Positions 1 to 8,260 of a DNA stretch of 64,000 nucleotides are shown piece after piece (position 1 is the first letter of the stretch; the number at the start of each line of letters is the position of its first letter). The stretch covers positions 62,001-126,000 of the forward strand of contig NZ_JACRWE010000003.1 of NCBI RefSeq assembly GCF_014323405.1, given 5' to 3'. Made by a program: the position numbers and the translations under genes. The notes under the pieces are model-generated. The model saw only the letters and a program-made list of their open reading frames with translations. It was not told where the DNA came from and did no database searches. The DNA is from Romboutsia faecis. GTDB lineage: Bacteria; Bacillota; Clostridia; Peptostreptococcales; Peptostreptococcaceae.

Positions 1-270
1 TACTTAATATCAATATCATTTCCAAAAAATCAACAAAAAGAAGAATCTGAGTTAGCTAGATTTAGACGTTTAAAAAGTAGCTTAAACAGAGAGGACTGGA
101 ATTTTTCAGATATGGAATACATGTGGCATACTATATTAAAAAGAACAAATGACTTTAATTGTATATTACCTTTAAGTTATTTTAGTCAAATAGAGTCGCA
201 TAAAAAATTTAATAACATTAACAATGGAGATGAAAACACTGAGATTGTTAATGGTACAGAATACTTTTAA
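1..270 (+). CDS. C-terminal part of an unidentified element protein (5' end outside window)
   Basis: Frame 1 is open from the window edge to TAA at 268-270, giving 89 residues of a C-terminus. The visible part is charged and hydrophilic, with Arg/Lys-rich helices followed by an Asn/Glu-rich tail ending NGTEYF. It lies 16 bp upstream of the tape measure gene on the same strand. By position it could be a tail assembly chaperone or another small structural protein, but no motif confirms this. I do not recognise the family. The real start is outside the window. Confidence 0.6.
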   Translation, partial: YLISISFPKNQQKEESELARFRRLKSSLNREDWNFSDMEYMWHTILKRTNDFNCILPLSYFSQIESHKKFNNINNGDENTEIVNGTEYF

Positions 271-286
271 GAAAGTTGGTGATTAA

Positions 287-3200
287 ATGTCAAGAAGTGA
301 AGAAATAGCAAAACTAACGTCCAGTTTGAGTTTAGATTCTCAATCATTTTTAAAAGAGCTTAGTAATGTAAAAAAGCAAAGTAGAAATCTATCTAAAGAT
401 TTTGATGTAGCTACTAAAAGTATTGAAAATGCTGAAGATAAAATGGAAGCTATGACACATGCCTTACGAAAAGGTGAACGAGCTATAGAATCAAATTCTA
501 AGAAGTTAGAAATGCAAAATAAACAGTATGATGATTTATTTAAGAAGGTTGAAAAACAGGTTAAAGCATATAATGAGTTAAAACAGCAGTTAAATGAAGC
601 AGAAGATGCTTTAAGTAAAATGAATAAATCTGATAATGTAGAAGCATATACAAAACAAGAAAAAGCTGTAAATGACTTAAGGAAAGCACTAGAAAATAAA
701 GCAGAGTTAATACAAAAGAACTCACATAAGTTACAACAGTACAGTACAGATATAGATAAAACTGTAAATGACATGAAGAAGTTGGAAAGGTCTATGGATG
801 ATATTAAAACATCCATGAATAACATGGACAGTGAAAATCCGTTAGAAGACTTGGGAGAATCATCTAATAAAGCTGAATCTTCTATTGCTAGTGTAGTAAA
901 TAGCATAACAGACTTAGCAGGCGTATCTAAAACAGCAGCCGCAGCAATAACAACTATTTTTACAAGTGGTATTGTAAGTGGTGCAATAAGCTATGATAAG
1001 GCTATAACATCTTTAAGAATAAATTTAAGACTAACAGAAAAGGATGCTAAATCACTTTATGATCAAATAAAGTTAATAGCTGATGATGGTTACAGTTTAG
1101 AAGGCGTTACACAAGCTACTACATTACTACAAAAAAGATTTAAATTAAGTAATCAAGAAACAAAAGATTTGGCTCAATCGATGGAATTATTAAATACTAT
1201 GGGGTATGACTATAATAACCAAGTTAGATTTATGACATCAGCAGTTAATGACTTGGGCATGACTCATTCTGAAGCATTAGACATGATTATAGCAGGCGAA
1301 CAAAAAGGTCTTAACATTAGTAATGACTGGTTAGATACATTGGTTGAATATACACCGATACTTAGTACATTGGGTTTAACTGGACAAGATGCATTAGCAT
1401 TGATTAGTGAAGGTGTTAATGCAACGGGTTTGAGCAGTGATCAAGCTAGTGATATGATAAAAGAGTTTTTTTTATCGTTAACCGATGGTTCTGATACTAG
1501 TAAAGATGCATTTAAAGATTTAGGAATAAATATTGATAACCTAAAAAAACAAATTGATGATGGATCAATAACAAGTATTGATGCTTTGAAAAAAGTATCT
1601 AAAGCTATAATGAAGGTTGGCGATGATACAGAAAGAGCTAGGTTACTTCAAGAGATATTCAAAGGTACTGTCGAATATGGTTCTGAGGGCGTAATAGAGG
1701 CATGGTCTAACTTAGGTAATGAAGTTATAAATACTTTAGGTGCTATGGATGAAGCAAAACAAGCATATGAAGAATCATATGAGGCTATGCAACAGGACTT
1801 ATCTAACGAATGGAAAGAATTATCCCAAACATTAGGCTCTATGGTTATACCTGGTTTAAGTAATGTAATGGATTATACCAACAAAGTTATGGATACTCTT
1901 AAATTATTGCCTATGGCTTTCCAATTCTTAGGTAATGATATAGGTAATGTATTCGATGGAATGAGTGGTAAAGTTAAAGAATTTGTATTGGCAGCAGGCG
2001 AAGATCTTGCTGGAATGTTTGAGTTCTTAAATCTTAATGACGCAGCAAAAGACGTTCGAGAATGGTTAAAACCAGTAGAAGAAGAACATAAGGCACTATC
2101 TGAAAGAATAAGACAACGTAATGAAGAAAATGCTAGACTAGATAAAGAGTTTTCTAGGATTTTTCATGCTACATGGGATGATATAACTGGTACATATGAA
2201 AATATTCCCGAAGAAGTTAAGACTAAGTTTACAGTTGAAACTGAAGAAGATAAGCAAAAGGTATTAGACTTATATAATGTGTATGAACAGCTACCCGAAG
2301 AAGTGCAAACTTTAATTAGCGCTGATAATTATGCAGCTTTAGAAGGTGCTAAAACTTTTGAAGATGTACTTAAAAACATACCAACTGAAAAGTTAGTATC
2401 AATTCTAAGCAACATTGATTCAAGTGGAACAATGACACCAGAAACATTACAACAAATTCTTAATGCCTTACCTGAAGAAGAACGTGTAAAAATACAAGCT
2501 AATATAGCAAATCAAGAGGCAATTAAGAAGACAACTGAAGATATTAAAAATATGCCGAAGGAAACAACGACAAATGTAAATGTAAATACTGGTGATAGTG
2601 CTACTAAAACTCAAAAAGTTAAGCAAGATATAGAACAATTGGATGGTAAAACATCAACTACTAAATTTGATGCTAACACAAAAGCAGCTCAAAATAACAT
2701 AAATGCATTAAATAAAAATACTAGTGATTTTGATGCAAAACATACAGGCAGAACTAAGTTAATTAACTTTAGTGCAAATACAGGTCCCGCAAGTAGAAGT
2801 GTAACAGCTTTAAAAACCAATGTATCTGATTTTGTATCAAGATTTGCTAAAACTTTTACAACTACATTTAAAGTTGTTACAAAATATGAAACGCAAGGAT
2901 CACCAACTCAACAAAGTAGTGGTGCAAAACCTGGTACACAATCTGTTAATTTACATCCTGAAACAAGATTAATAAGTAGTAGGGTATTAGATTTAAACTA
3001 CTTAAATACAAATGTAAATACAGATAAATTAAAGGTATCTACTTTTGATATGCCTAAAATTAAATTATCAGATGTGAATTATACATCACCTACTTTTACT
3101 ACTTCTCAAACGAAAACGATTGTTGAAGATAATTCTAGTGTGAATTTTCATGCCCCTTTGATAGTTGTTGAAGGAAATGCTGATAAGAATACAGTTAATA

Positions 3201-3292
3201 GTATAGAAAAAGTAAGTGATAGTTTAATTAATGAAATAATTAAGAAAATAGATAATAAAAATGAAAAACAGCGTCGTTTACAAGGTAGATAA
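287..3292 (+). CDS. Phage tail tape measure protein
   Basis: This 1001-residue protein has the usual architecture of a long-tailed phage tape measure protein, which sets tail length and helps DNA entry. Residues 1-190 are a Lys/Glu-rich coiled coil. A predicted hydrophobic helix follows near residue 215 (SKTAAAAITTIFTSG). Residues 230-550 are a helical core like the TP901-type tape measure domain (for example TGQDALALISEGVNATGLSSDQ). Residues 670-850 are low-complexity repeats with recurring NVNT, NALNKNTSDF and NIP motifs. The ATG at 287 follows a GAAAGTTGGTGA-type ribosome site. A strong terminator follows at 3330. It is odd that conjugation-type genes lie 2 kb downstream instead of tail fibre or lysis genes. 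The tape measure call is based on architecture and composition. Confidence 0.85.
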   Translation: MSRSEEIAKLTSSLSLDSQSFLKELSNVKKQSRNLSKDFDVATKSIENAEDKMEAMTHALRKGERAIESNSKKLEMQNKQYDDLFKKVEKQVKAYNELKQQLNEAEDALSKMNKSDNVEAYTKQEKAVNDLRKALENKAELIQKNSHKLQQYSTDIDKTVNDMKKLERSMDDIKTSMNNMDSENPLEDLGESSNKAESSIASVVNSITDLAGVSKTAAAAITTIFTSGIVSGAISYDKAITSLRINLRLTEKDAKSLYDQIKLIADDGYSLEGVTQATTLLQKRFKLSNQETKDLAQSMELLNTMGYDYNNQVRFMTSAVNDLGMTHSEALDMIIAGEQKGLNISNDWLDTLVEYTPILSTLGLTGQDALALISEGVNATGLSSDQASDMIKEFFLSLTDGSDTSKDAFKDLGINIDNLKKQIDDGSITSIDALKKVSKAIMKVGDDTERARLLQEIFKGTVEYGSEGVIEAWSNLGNEVINTLGAMDEAKQAYEESYEAMQQDLSNEWKELSQTLGSMVIPGLSNVMDYTNKVMDTLKLLPMAFQFLGNDIGNVFDGMSGKVKEFVLAAGEDLAGMFEFLNLNDAAKDVREWLKPVEEEHKALSERIRQRNEENARLDKEFSRIFHATWDDITGTYENIPEEVKTKFTVETEEDKQKVLDLYNVYEQLPEEVQTLISADNYAALEGAKTFEDVLKNIPTEKLVSILSNIDSSGTMTPETLQQILNALPEEERVKIQANIANQEAIKKTTEDIKNMPKETTTNVNVNTGDSATKTQKVKQDIEQLDGKTSTTKFDANTKAAQNNINALNKNTSDFDAKHTGRTKLINFSANTGPASRSVTALKTNVSDFVSRFAKTFTTTFKVVTKYETQGSPTQQSSGAKPGTQSVNLHPETRLISSRVLDLNYLNTNVNTDKLKVSTFDMPKIKLSDVNYTSPTFTTSQTKTIVEDNSSVNFHAPLIVVEGNADKNTVNSIEKVSDSLINEIIKKIDNKNEKQRRLQGR

Positions 3293-3329
3293 AATACATA
3301 TTTTAATGAGTTTGCAAATTTATTAAATT

Positions 3330-3372
3330 GGCCTATAGTATTCCGAAAAGGAGTATTATAGGCCTTATTTTT
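3330..3372 (+). terminator. Rho-independent terminator after tape measure gene
   Basis: GGCCTATA at 3330-3337 pairs with TATAGGCC at 3357-3364, and the tract TTATTTTTT follows. It lies 38 bp after the tape measure stop. Confidence 0.8.
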
Positions 3373-3459
3373 TAGTATTAAACAAGATATTACAATAATA
3401 GGTGTCAGCGGAGTAGATGTAACTATTCCATCTGTACTGGTTCAAAAAATAGATATGTA
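3362..3459 (+). pseudogene. Short gene remnant between two terminators
   Basis: An open frame reads ITIIGVSGVDVTIPSVLVQKIDM and then TAA at 3457-3459. It has no start codon and no ribosome site and sits between two terminator hairpins. It looks like the tail of a lost element gene. The parent family is not recognised, and chance cannot be ruled out for so short a frame. Confidence 0.25.
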
Positions 3460-3465
3460 AATACT

Positions 3466-3510
3466 AAGGCTATAGGTAAATTCAATAATGAAAAACTATA
3501 GCCTTTTCTT
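3466..3510. terminator. Terminator hairpin
   Basis: AAGGCTATAG at 3466-3475 pairs with CTATAGCCTT at 3496-3505, followed by TTCTT. It separates the + strand tail gene block from the - strand genes that follow, and may serve both directions. Confidence 0.65.
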
Positions 3511-3592
3511 ATATAAATTTAATAATATTTGAGTATGTAAATTCTACATAACTAGTTACTATAATACGTTTGAAGACTAATTTAAATATATC

Positions 3593-3844
3593 TTAAGCTA
3601 TTTCCTCAACGTGACATATAAAATCAACTAGTATATTTCTATCATCCCAACTATCATCCATTCTTAATGTTATATTCAATTCTTCATGTACACTGATATT
3701 AGGATCTGTACATACATAATATTCACTAATATTAACTAATGTCCCTTCCAAATCACCATAAAAACCATCTGCCAATCTATATTTTTTTCCTAATTCTAAT
3801 TCCACTTCATTAACAAATTCATTGTTTATTACTACACTTCTCAT
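3593..3844 (-). CDS. Hypothetical element protein, 83 aa
   Basis: This small acidic protein begins MRSVVINNEF and is predicted to be mostly beta-stranded. The ATG follows an AAGGGGG ribosome site with good spacing, which supports a real gene. No domain is recognised. It is read in the same direction as the two small genes at 3943 and 4218, forming a leftward block of small element genes. One cysteine in CTDPN and one in CHVEE are the only cysteines. Confidence 0.6.
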   Translation of the reverse strand: MRSVVINNEFVNEVELELGKKYRLADGFYGDLEGTLVNISEYYVCTDPNISVHEELNITLRMDDSWDDRNILVDFICHVEEIA

Positions 3845-3942
3845 TTGTATTCCCCCTTAAATTTATCAATTGTTTTAAGGCTACACATATGATATAATCT
3901 AATTGTGACTTAGGGCTTATACCATTGTGTGTAGGCTCTTTT

Positions 3943-4152
3943 TTATTTAAATATTTTAAATATATTCCATATACTAAATGTTGTTTTATTATAAACTTTA
4001 TTATAGGCGGCTTTTTTAGGATTTTTAATCCAACCCATTCCTTTTTTACCATACCCAGGTATAACAGCTTTTTTGACTTGCCTTTTGAGTTTACCAGTAG
4101 TATGTGCTTTGATGGATTTTTTTAAGTTAGGTTTTCTTATACCAGTCTTCAT
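3943..4152 (-). CDS. Small basic phage-type protein (NKVYNKTTF motif), 69 aa
   Basis: The strongly basic protein begins MKTGIRKPNLKKS and contains PGYGKKGMGWIKNPKKAAYN then KVYNKTTF. Small Lys-rich proteins with this WxKNPKKAAYNKVYNKTT signature are common in phages and prophages of Firmicutes; their function is not known to me. An upstream in-frame ATG exists at 4200. I chose the ATG at 4152 because GGAG precedes it at the right distance (AAAGGAGAATAAA), which gives a shorter protein. It adds a second phage-type gene to the left element. Confidence 0.65.
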   Translation of the reverse strand: MKTGIRKPNLKKSIKAHTTGKLKRQVKKAVIPGYGKKGMGWIKNPKKAAYNKVYNKTTFSIWNIFKIFK

Positions 4153-4217
4153 TTTATTCTCCTTTCTGTATTTATTTGAGGTGTGATTCTCCCTACTCAA
4201 TGGAGCAGGGATTAGTT

Positions 4218-4394
4218 TTACTTTTTCTTGATAGTTATTGTTTTACTTTCTTCATTAAAAGTAACTTCAACGGTTCTGTCATCCTTAGTTATATTCATTT
4301 CTTTAACCCATGCTATTGGAATCGTCAATCTACTAGTAATACTTCCTGATCCAGATTTAGCAAACATAACATTCAAGTCTCTTTTTTCTTTCAT
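4218..4394 (-). CDS. AbrB/MazE-like swapped-hairpin DNA-binding protein, 58 aa
   Basis: The frame reads MKEKRDLNVMFAKSGSGSIT followed by SRLTIPIAWVKEMNITKDDR and a beta-strand tail ending in TIKKK. This is the classic AbrB/SpoVT/MazE fold pattern: a G-rich turn, then S-R-x-T-IP-xxW-hxx-hxhxxD. Such proteins are transcription regulators or antitoxins. The start has an AAGAGGTG ribosome site. A textbook promoter lies upstream with a palindrome inside its spacer, so it probably regulates itself. No toxin gene is recognisable next to it. It is probably a regulator of the element. Confidence 0.7.
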   Translation of the reverse strand: MKEKRDLNVMFAKSGSGSITSRLTIPIAWVKEMNITKDDRTVEVTFNEESKTITIKKK

Positions 4395-4413
4395 TTGTTC
4401 ACCTCTTAATTTA

Positions 4414-4442
4414 ATTATATAACGACTCGTTAATTAAGTCAA
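4414..4442 (-). promoter_or_regulatory. Promoter of the AbrB-like gene with a palindromic operator in its spacer
   Basis: On the minus strand, TTGACT (4442-4437), a 17 bp spacer and TATAAT (4419-4414) form a near-consensus sigma-A promoter. The spacer contains the perfect 13 bp palindrome TAACGA-g-TCGTTA (4420-4432). A repressor bound there would block RNA polymerase, which fits autoregulation by the AbrB-like product. Confidence 0.7.
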
Positions 4443-4452
4443 TTAATTTTTC

Positions 4453-4493
4453 AAATAAAGATAATTAATCTAAATGATTGGTTATCTTTATTT
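4453..4493. repeat. 12 bp inverted repeat in divergent intergenic region
   Basis: AAATAAAGATAA (4453-4464) pairs with TTATCTTTATTT (4482-4493) across a 17 nt loop. It lies between the leftward AbrB-like gene and the rightward 56-aa gene. It could be a protein-binding site or a transcript hairpin. Confidence 0.45.
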
Positions 4494-4518
4494 TAATTTT
4501 ATGGAAAAGTACAAGCAC

Positions 4519-4550
4519 AATATTAACTAACTATACATAATATTAACTAA
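4519..4550. repeat. Two identical 12 bp direct repeats exactly 20 bp apart
   Basis: AATATTAACTAA occurs at 4519-4530 and again at 4539-4550, so the two copies are on the same helical face. They lie 40 bp upstream of the 56-aa gene at 4591. They are candidate operator sites or iterons for an element-encoded DNA-binding protein. Confidence 0.5.
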
Positions 4551-4590
4551 GATTATAAAATCTTATAAAAAATTAGATAAGGAGGTTATG

Positions 4591-4761
4591 ATGGCATATA
4601 AACCAATAGTTATACCTGTTAGCTTTAAAACAACCGATTTGGATGATAAATTATTGCTAGATTGGTTGGAAGATAAATTTAGGTCATATGGGAATAATAA
4701 GAGTGCATATATCAAAAGTATATTAAGGGAAAAGATGAAAGAAGAGTTGGAAGAAAAATAA
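4591..4761 (+). CDS. Small element protein, 56 aa, possibly ribbon-helix-helix
   Basis: The frame reads MAYKPIVIPVSFKTTDLDDK and continues with LLLDWLEDKFRSYGNNKSAYIKSIL and a charged tail. The pattern of a beta strand (PIVIPVSF), a helix, and a second helix starting after NKSAYIKSIL resembles the MetJ/Arc ribbon-helix-helix fold used by small plasmid regulators. GGAGG at 4581-4585 favours the second of two tandem ATGs (4588, 4591). It lies directly after the 20-bp-spaced repeats, which may be its operator. The fold assignment is inference. Confidence 0.6.
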   Translation: MAYKPIVIPVSFKTTDLDDKLLLDWLEDKFRSYGNNKSAYIKSILREKMKEELEEK

Positions 4762-4762
4762 A

Positions 4763-4975
4763 AATTAAAAAGGACTCCTATCGACCCTCAGAAAGCAATA
4801 GGAATCCTAACACAGTGAACTATAAAAATATAATTCAATATATATTTCTACAATACGCAATTAAATCCTTCAAATTAATTAACAAAATGGATTTATTTGG
4901 AAAAAATTCGTGATATGAAAGTTAAAAAAACGGAGCTGAATCAAAATATAAAATAAAAAGACTCCTTAACGGAAT
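4763..4975. other. Intergenic DNA with an imperfect hairpin
   Basis: After the 56-aa gene, AGGACTCCTAT near 4771 pairs imperfectly with ATAGGAATCCT near 4798. No T-tract follows. I see no gene in the rest of this stretch. Confidence 0.35.
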
Positions 4976-5053
4976 CTAAAAAAATCTAACGGCTATTTCA
5001 ACAAATGCGTAACAAGTTATATATCCACCAAAGAAAATCATTCCAGAAGTCAT
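4976..5053 (-). CDS. Possible 25-aa membrane peptide
   Basis: A short minus-strand frame reads MTSGMIFFGGYITCYAFVEI then AVRFF and TAG. A strong ribosome site (GGAGGTACGAT) precedes the ATG. The peptide is one hydrophobic segment with a basic end, the general form of type I toxin peptides and small conjugation membrane proteins. It is divergent to the pilin-like gene at 5117. Neither function is shown by sequence alone. The good ribosome site is the main reason for listing it. Confidence 0.35.
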   Translation of the reverse strand: MTSGMIFFGGYITCYAFVEIAVRFF

Positions 5054-5116
5054 ATCGTACCTCCAAAGATAAATTTATTATAAGATTATTGTTTCTAAAA
5101 TAGGAGGATTTTATCC

Positions 5117-5545
5117 ATGTTATTTACTATAAATGAAGTTAAAATTTATACTTTTGAGGAGTTTAGAGCAATACAAGAAAATAAGCAATCGGTATTATTA
5201 AATGATGAATTAAGTTATTTAGACGCAGTAATAGGACATATAGAAAGAAATAAAAGAAAATATATGACATTAGTGCTAATAATAGCATTAACAGTTGATT
5301 TGAGTACAGTAACATCATTTGCGATGGATACAACAGCTATAGATAAAGCTGGTATGCAAATATTGGAGTTAATTAGAAAAGTTGGTTACTGGATAGGGAT
5401 AATACTTTGTAGCAAAGATGTAATAAAGCATTGTATGAGAGGTCATTTAGATAGTGTTGGAAGTATAGTGGCAATGTATGGTCTAGGATTTGGAGTTCTA
5501 TATTTCTTACCTTGGTTATTTGATTTAATAAAAGGATTATTCTAG
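5117..5545 (+). CDS. Small membrane protein with a pilin/VirB2-like C-terminal half
   Basis: This 142-residue protein has a soluble charged N-terminus (1-50). A hydrophobic segment near residues 52-70 ends in a signal-peptide-like VTSFAMD. Two more hydrophobic segments follow at about 90-105 and 118-140. The sequence AIDKAGMQILELIRKVGYWIG resembles the small VirB2/TrbC-type subunits of Gram-positive conjugation systems, where a cleaved leader precedes two membrane helices. It starts an operon with the 64-aa membrane protein and the ATPase (gaps of 12-14 bp), which supports a role in a transfer channel. AGGAGG precedes the ATG. Confidence 0.55.
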   Translation: MLFTINEVKIYTFEEFRAIQENKQSVLLNDELSYLDAVIGHIERNKRKYMTLVLIIALTVDLSTVTSFAMDTTAIDKAGMQILELIRKVGYWIGIILCSKDVIKHCMRGHLDSVGSIVAMYGLGFGVLYFLPWLFDLIKGLF

Positions 5546-5557
5546 GAGGTATTTATT

Positions 5558-5752
5558 ATGGATTGGATATTTAGTAAACTTAATGGAATTTTAATAACTA
5601 CATCATCTTTAATGTATTGGGTATGTTTATTTGCATCGATGATATGTATATTGTTAGGTATGGCAGGTAGTGAGAAGTTTAAAAATGGAACTACTGTATC
5701 AGTGATAATCTATACTATACTTCAATGTATATTCAGCGTTGTAATTAAATAG
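5558..5752 (+). CDS. Small membrane protein, 64 aa
   Basis: The protein begins MDWIFSKLNGILITTSSLMY and has two predicted membrane helices (about 12-34 and 42-62). The ATG follows TAGGAGG, 12 bp after the preceding stop. Its position between the pilin-like gene and the ATPase suggests a channel component similar to the small VirB3/PrgI-like proteins. No family-level motif is visible. Confidence 0.6.
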   Translation: MDWIFSKLNGILITTSSLMYWVCLFASMICILLGMAGSEKFKNGTTVSVIIYTILQCIFSVVIK

Positions 5753-5766
5753 GAAGTCATTATGTT

Positions 5767-8067
5767 ATGAAGGTTAAATCTATAAAGATAAGTGATTATT
5801 TTGAAATAGTTAATCCGAAGTATGTTTTCTTTAAATTAATACCTCATTCTAGTTGCAAGAATAATAGCTCTGATAAATTAGCGCAGTTAGTCAATAAGAT
5901 GTATTTAGATTTAACTAAGAGGGTTTATAAAGATCAACAGAAAATATTCTTTAAAACTGAATGTAAAGTTAGTTACTATATCTATTTAGAAAAAAGTAAG
6001 GCAGAATTTTACTTTATAATACCAGTACCATATAAAAGGTTATTCAAAGAAAAAATTTCTGATACATGGAGAAATGTTGAAATAAAAGAAGTTAATGAAT
6101 TACCTCAATTCTCAAAAGATGCTACAAAGTATAGTTTATCGTATAAGAAGGCTGACGCACTGTCATTGGCAGTTGATAAACGTAATAACGACTTACTATC
6201 AAGCACACTTAACATAATGGATATATTAGAATCTGAAAATAATGATAAGATAGGGATAATTTATAACTTTGTCCCTTCTTCTCCAACTATTCTTAATTCA
6301 TTCAAAGATTATCATAAAGAGGTTATGGAGAAATATAGAAAGAATAAGCCACTTGATAAAAATAAAAAGAATATTTGGTACATCATCAAAGTAGCATTTG
6401 GATTTTTAGCAAATACTATAGATGGACTAATAGAAGGGACTCAGAATGATTTAAAAGCACCTATTCAAAATAACATAACTCTTATTCAAAATAAAGAATT
6501 ATCTAAGGCAACTTATAAGAAAGAAAACTCTGTATTATGCAGAAGTCAAATTATGGTATTATCTGAATCAAGTAATACTCAAAATCAAGAAGTTAATGCA
6601 AGAGCTACATGTGAAAATTTTTCAATAATAGATGAAGATAATGCACTTATTTATGATGAAGTAAAAAAAGACTTCGATATATTAGACTATCAATACCCAT
6701 GCAAACTTAATGATACTAGCACTCAAGAATGTAGCAACTTTTTACAAATGCCAGGTCGTGAATTATTGCAACATTTTAAAGATATTGAACACTTAAAAGT
6801 ATTAGAAAATCCAGTTCCCAAAGAGCTACAAACAGGGTTCTTTAGGCTTGGTAATGTAAAGGTTAAAGAAACAAATACCAATGCGTACAAGTCTAATGAT
6901 AACCAGCTATCACGTTTAGGCATGGCGTATCTTGGTTGTATGGGAGCTGGTAAAACTACTTTCATGACTAATAATGCAAGTGATATTATTCAAGCTGGTT
7001 ATGGTCTTGTTAACATAGATATAATTAATAATTGTGAATTATCTGAGTCGATTAAATCAATAACTCCTAAAGATAAACTAATAGAGATTGATTGTAGTAA
7101 TCCTAATCAGATACAGAGTTTTGCATATAATGAAATACAGATAAATGATAGTATGTCTGATTATGAAAAGATAACAAATGCAACACTTCATACACAACAA
7201 ATCGCAGTATTACTAGACTCCATTAATGATGACACATCCAAACTAAGTCCAAAGATGCTTAAATACTTATACGCAGCAGGTACAGTTGTATTTACTACAA
7301 AATATAATGCAAGTTTAAAAGATGTAATAAACTGTCTCACAATACCAGGTAAACGAAAATCATTTATTGATTCTTTATCAAAGTCACTGAGGGCATTATT
7401 AGAAGATGAAGTGTATACCCTTCAAGAACTTGATAAAGAAGAGAAGAGTGGTAAAATATCTAATAACGATTCTAAGGTTGAAGGCATTATTGATAGATCT
7501 ATACACCTTAAAACTTCATCACACACTAAGTTGGCTTTTATGAAGTCTAGCGAAAATAACTTAAATTTTGTTGATTTATTAAGTCAAAATAAAGTTATAT
7601 TAATTAAAATACCCGAATCAAAATTCCCTAGTAAAATGATTCGTAACATCTTAGCAACATACTTTTTAAGCAGAATATGGCTCAGTAAACAGATATTAGC
7701 AACTACAACACAACCTAAAACATTTTTATTCTTTGATGAATTTTACAAGTGCCATAACTGTCAATTATTGTATCAAGATATATTTGTAGAAGCACGTAAA
7801 TTTGATTTAGTATCCATTGTTGCATTACATTACCTTAATCAACTAACGCAACAATGCAAAGAAGCATTAAAGGCTTCAGGAACATCATATTTGTTAATAC
7901 AAGGAGCTGATGTAAAAGCTTATCAGGATTTAAAATCTAACTTAATACAATTTGGTTACGAAGAAGATGACTTATTAAATCTTGAAAGATACCATGCCCT
8001 TGCATTAATTAAAACGACTAAAAATTACGCTTCATTTATTACTAAATTACCACCACCTATAAATTAG
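5767..8067 (+). CDS. Conjugation-type P-loop ATPase (VirB4/TraG/HerA-like)
   Basis: This 766-residue ATPase has Walker A LGCMGAGKTTF at about residues 388-398 and Walker B TFLFFDEFYKC at about 652-661. An arginine-containing C-terminal ATPase half ends in TKLPPPIN. The 380-residue N-terminal part is poorly conserved and holds a hydrophobic patch near 205-220 (IIKVAFGFLANTIDG). These features place it with the HerA/FtsK-type motors that power conjugative DNA or protein transfer. It is the last gene of the operon that begins at 5117. A terminator overlaps its 3' end. A phage packaging ATPase of the A32 type is the main alternative, because a tape measure gene lies upstream. Confidence 0.7.
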   Translation: MKVKSIKISDYFEIVNPKYVFFKLIPHSSCKNNSSDKLAQLVNKMYLDLTKRVYKDQQKIFFKTECKVSYYIYLEKSKAEFYFIIPVPYKRLFKEKISDTWRNVEIKEVNELPQFSKDATKYSLSYKKADALSLAVDKRNNDLLSSTLNIMDILESENNDKIGIIYNFVPSSPTILNSFKDYHKEVMEKYRKNKPLDKNKKNIWYIIKVAFGFLANTIDGLIEGTQNDLKAPIQNNITLIQNKELSKATYKKENSVLCRSQIMVLSESSNTQNQEVNARATCENFSIIDEDNALIYDEVKKDFDILDYQYPCKLNDTSTQECSNFLQMPGRELLQHFKDIEHLKVLENPVPKELQTGFFRLGNVKVKETNTNAYKSNDNQLSRLGMAYLGCMGAGKTTFMTNNASDIIQAGYGLVNIDIINNCELSESIKSITPKDKLIEIDCSNPNQIQSFAYNEIQINDSMSDYEKITNATLHTQQIAVLLDSINDDTSKLSPKMLKYLYAAGTVVFTTKYNASLKDVINCLTIPGKRKSFIDSLSKSLRALLEDEVYTLQELDKEEKSGKISNNDSKVEGIIDRSIHLKTSSHTKLAFMKSSENNLNFVDLLSQNKVILIKIPESKFPSKMIRNILATYFLSRIWLSKQILATTTQPKTFLFFDEFYKCHNCQLLYQDIFVEARKFDLVSIVALHYLNQLTQQCKEALKASGTSYLLIQGADVKAYQDLKSNLIQFGYEEDDLLNLERYHALALIKTTKNYASFITKLPPPIN

Positions 8068-8084
8068 GTTTGGTGGTTTTTAGT
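8049..8084 (+). terminator. Terminator overlapping the ATPase stop
   Basis: ACCACCACC (8049-8057) pairs with GGTTTGGTGGT (8067-8077), followed by TTTT. The stem begins inside the last codons of the ATPase gene. Confidence 0.6.
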
Positions 8085-8260
8085 GTTTCCAATGGTTGTA
8101 GCTTTTGCATTAAAAAGGCATGAAGTTAGCCTAATTCGCTAAAGCTAACATAACCGCTTACTTCATATGACACTACGACTAGCGTCGCTTAACGCTTACA
8201 TATTCGCTACGCATGTTATAGCGTATGATAGTTAGTAGTAAAAAGTTGCATGTCCTCCTA
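8085..8260. other. Structured, locally GC-richer non-coding patch; candidate oriT or replication origin
   Basis: Nested inverted repeats are visible. ATGAAGT (8120-8126) pairs with ACTTCAT (8160-8166) and encloses GTTAGC (8125-8130) with GCTAAC (8144-8149). A second imperfect palindrome runs from ACGCT (8192-8196) to AGCGT (8220-8224) with CG-rich content. Such clustered hairpins next to a transfer ATPase are typical of transfer or single-strand origins. No relaxase gene is visible in the window, so the function is inference. Confidence 0.4.

Noticed and set aside
340..906. Long minus-strand frame of 188 codons
   Set aside because: It is the antisense of the coiled-coil part of the tape measure gene; its Leu/Ser/Phe-rich product is typical of such shadows.
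3925..4125. Plus-strand 66-codon frame and minus-strand 77-codon frame at 3819-4052
   Set aside because: Both overlap the better-supported minus-strand phage-type gene (3943-4152) in other frames and lack ribosome sites.
4228..4422. Plus-strand 64-codon hydrophobic frame
   Set aside because: It is the shadow of the minus-strand AbrB-like gene, which has a promoter, ribosome site and recognisable fold.
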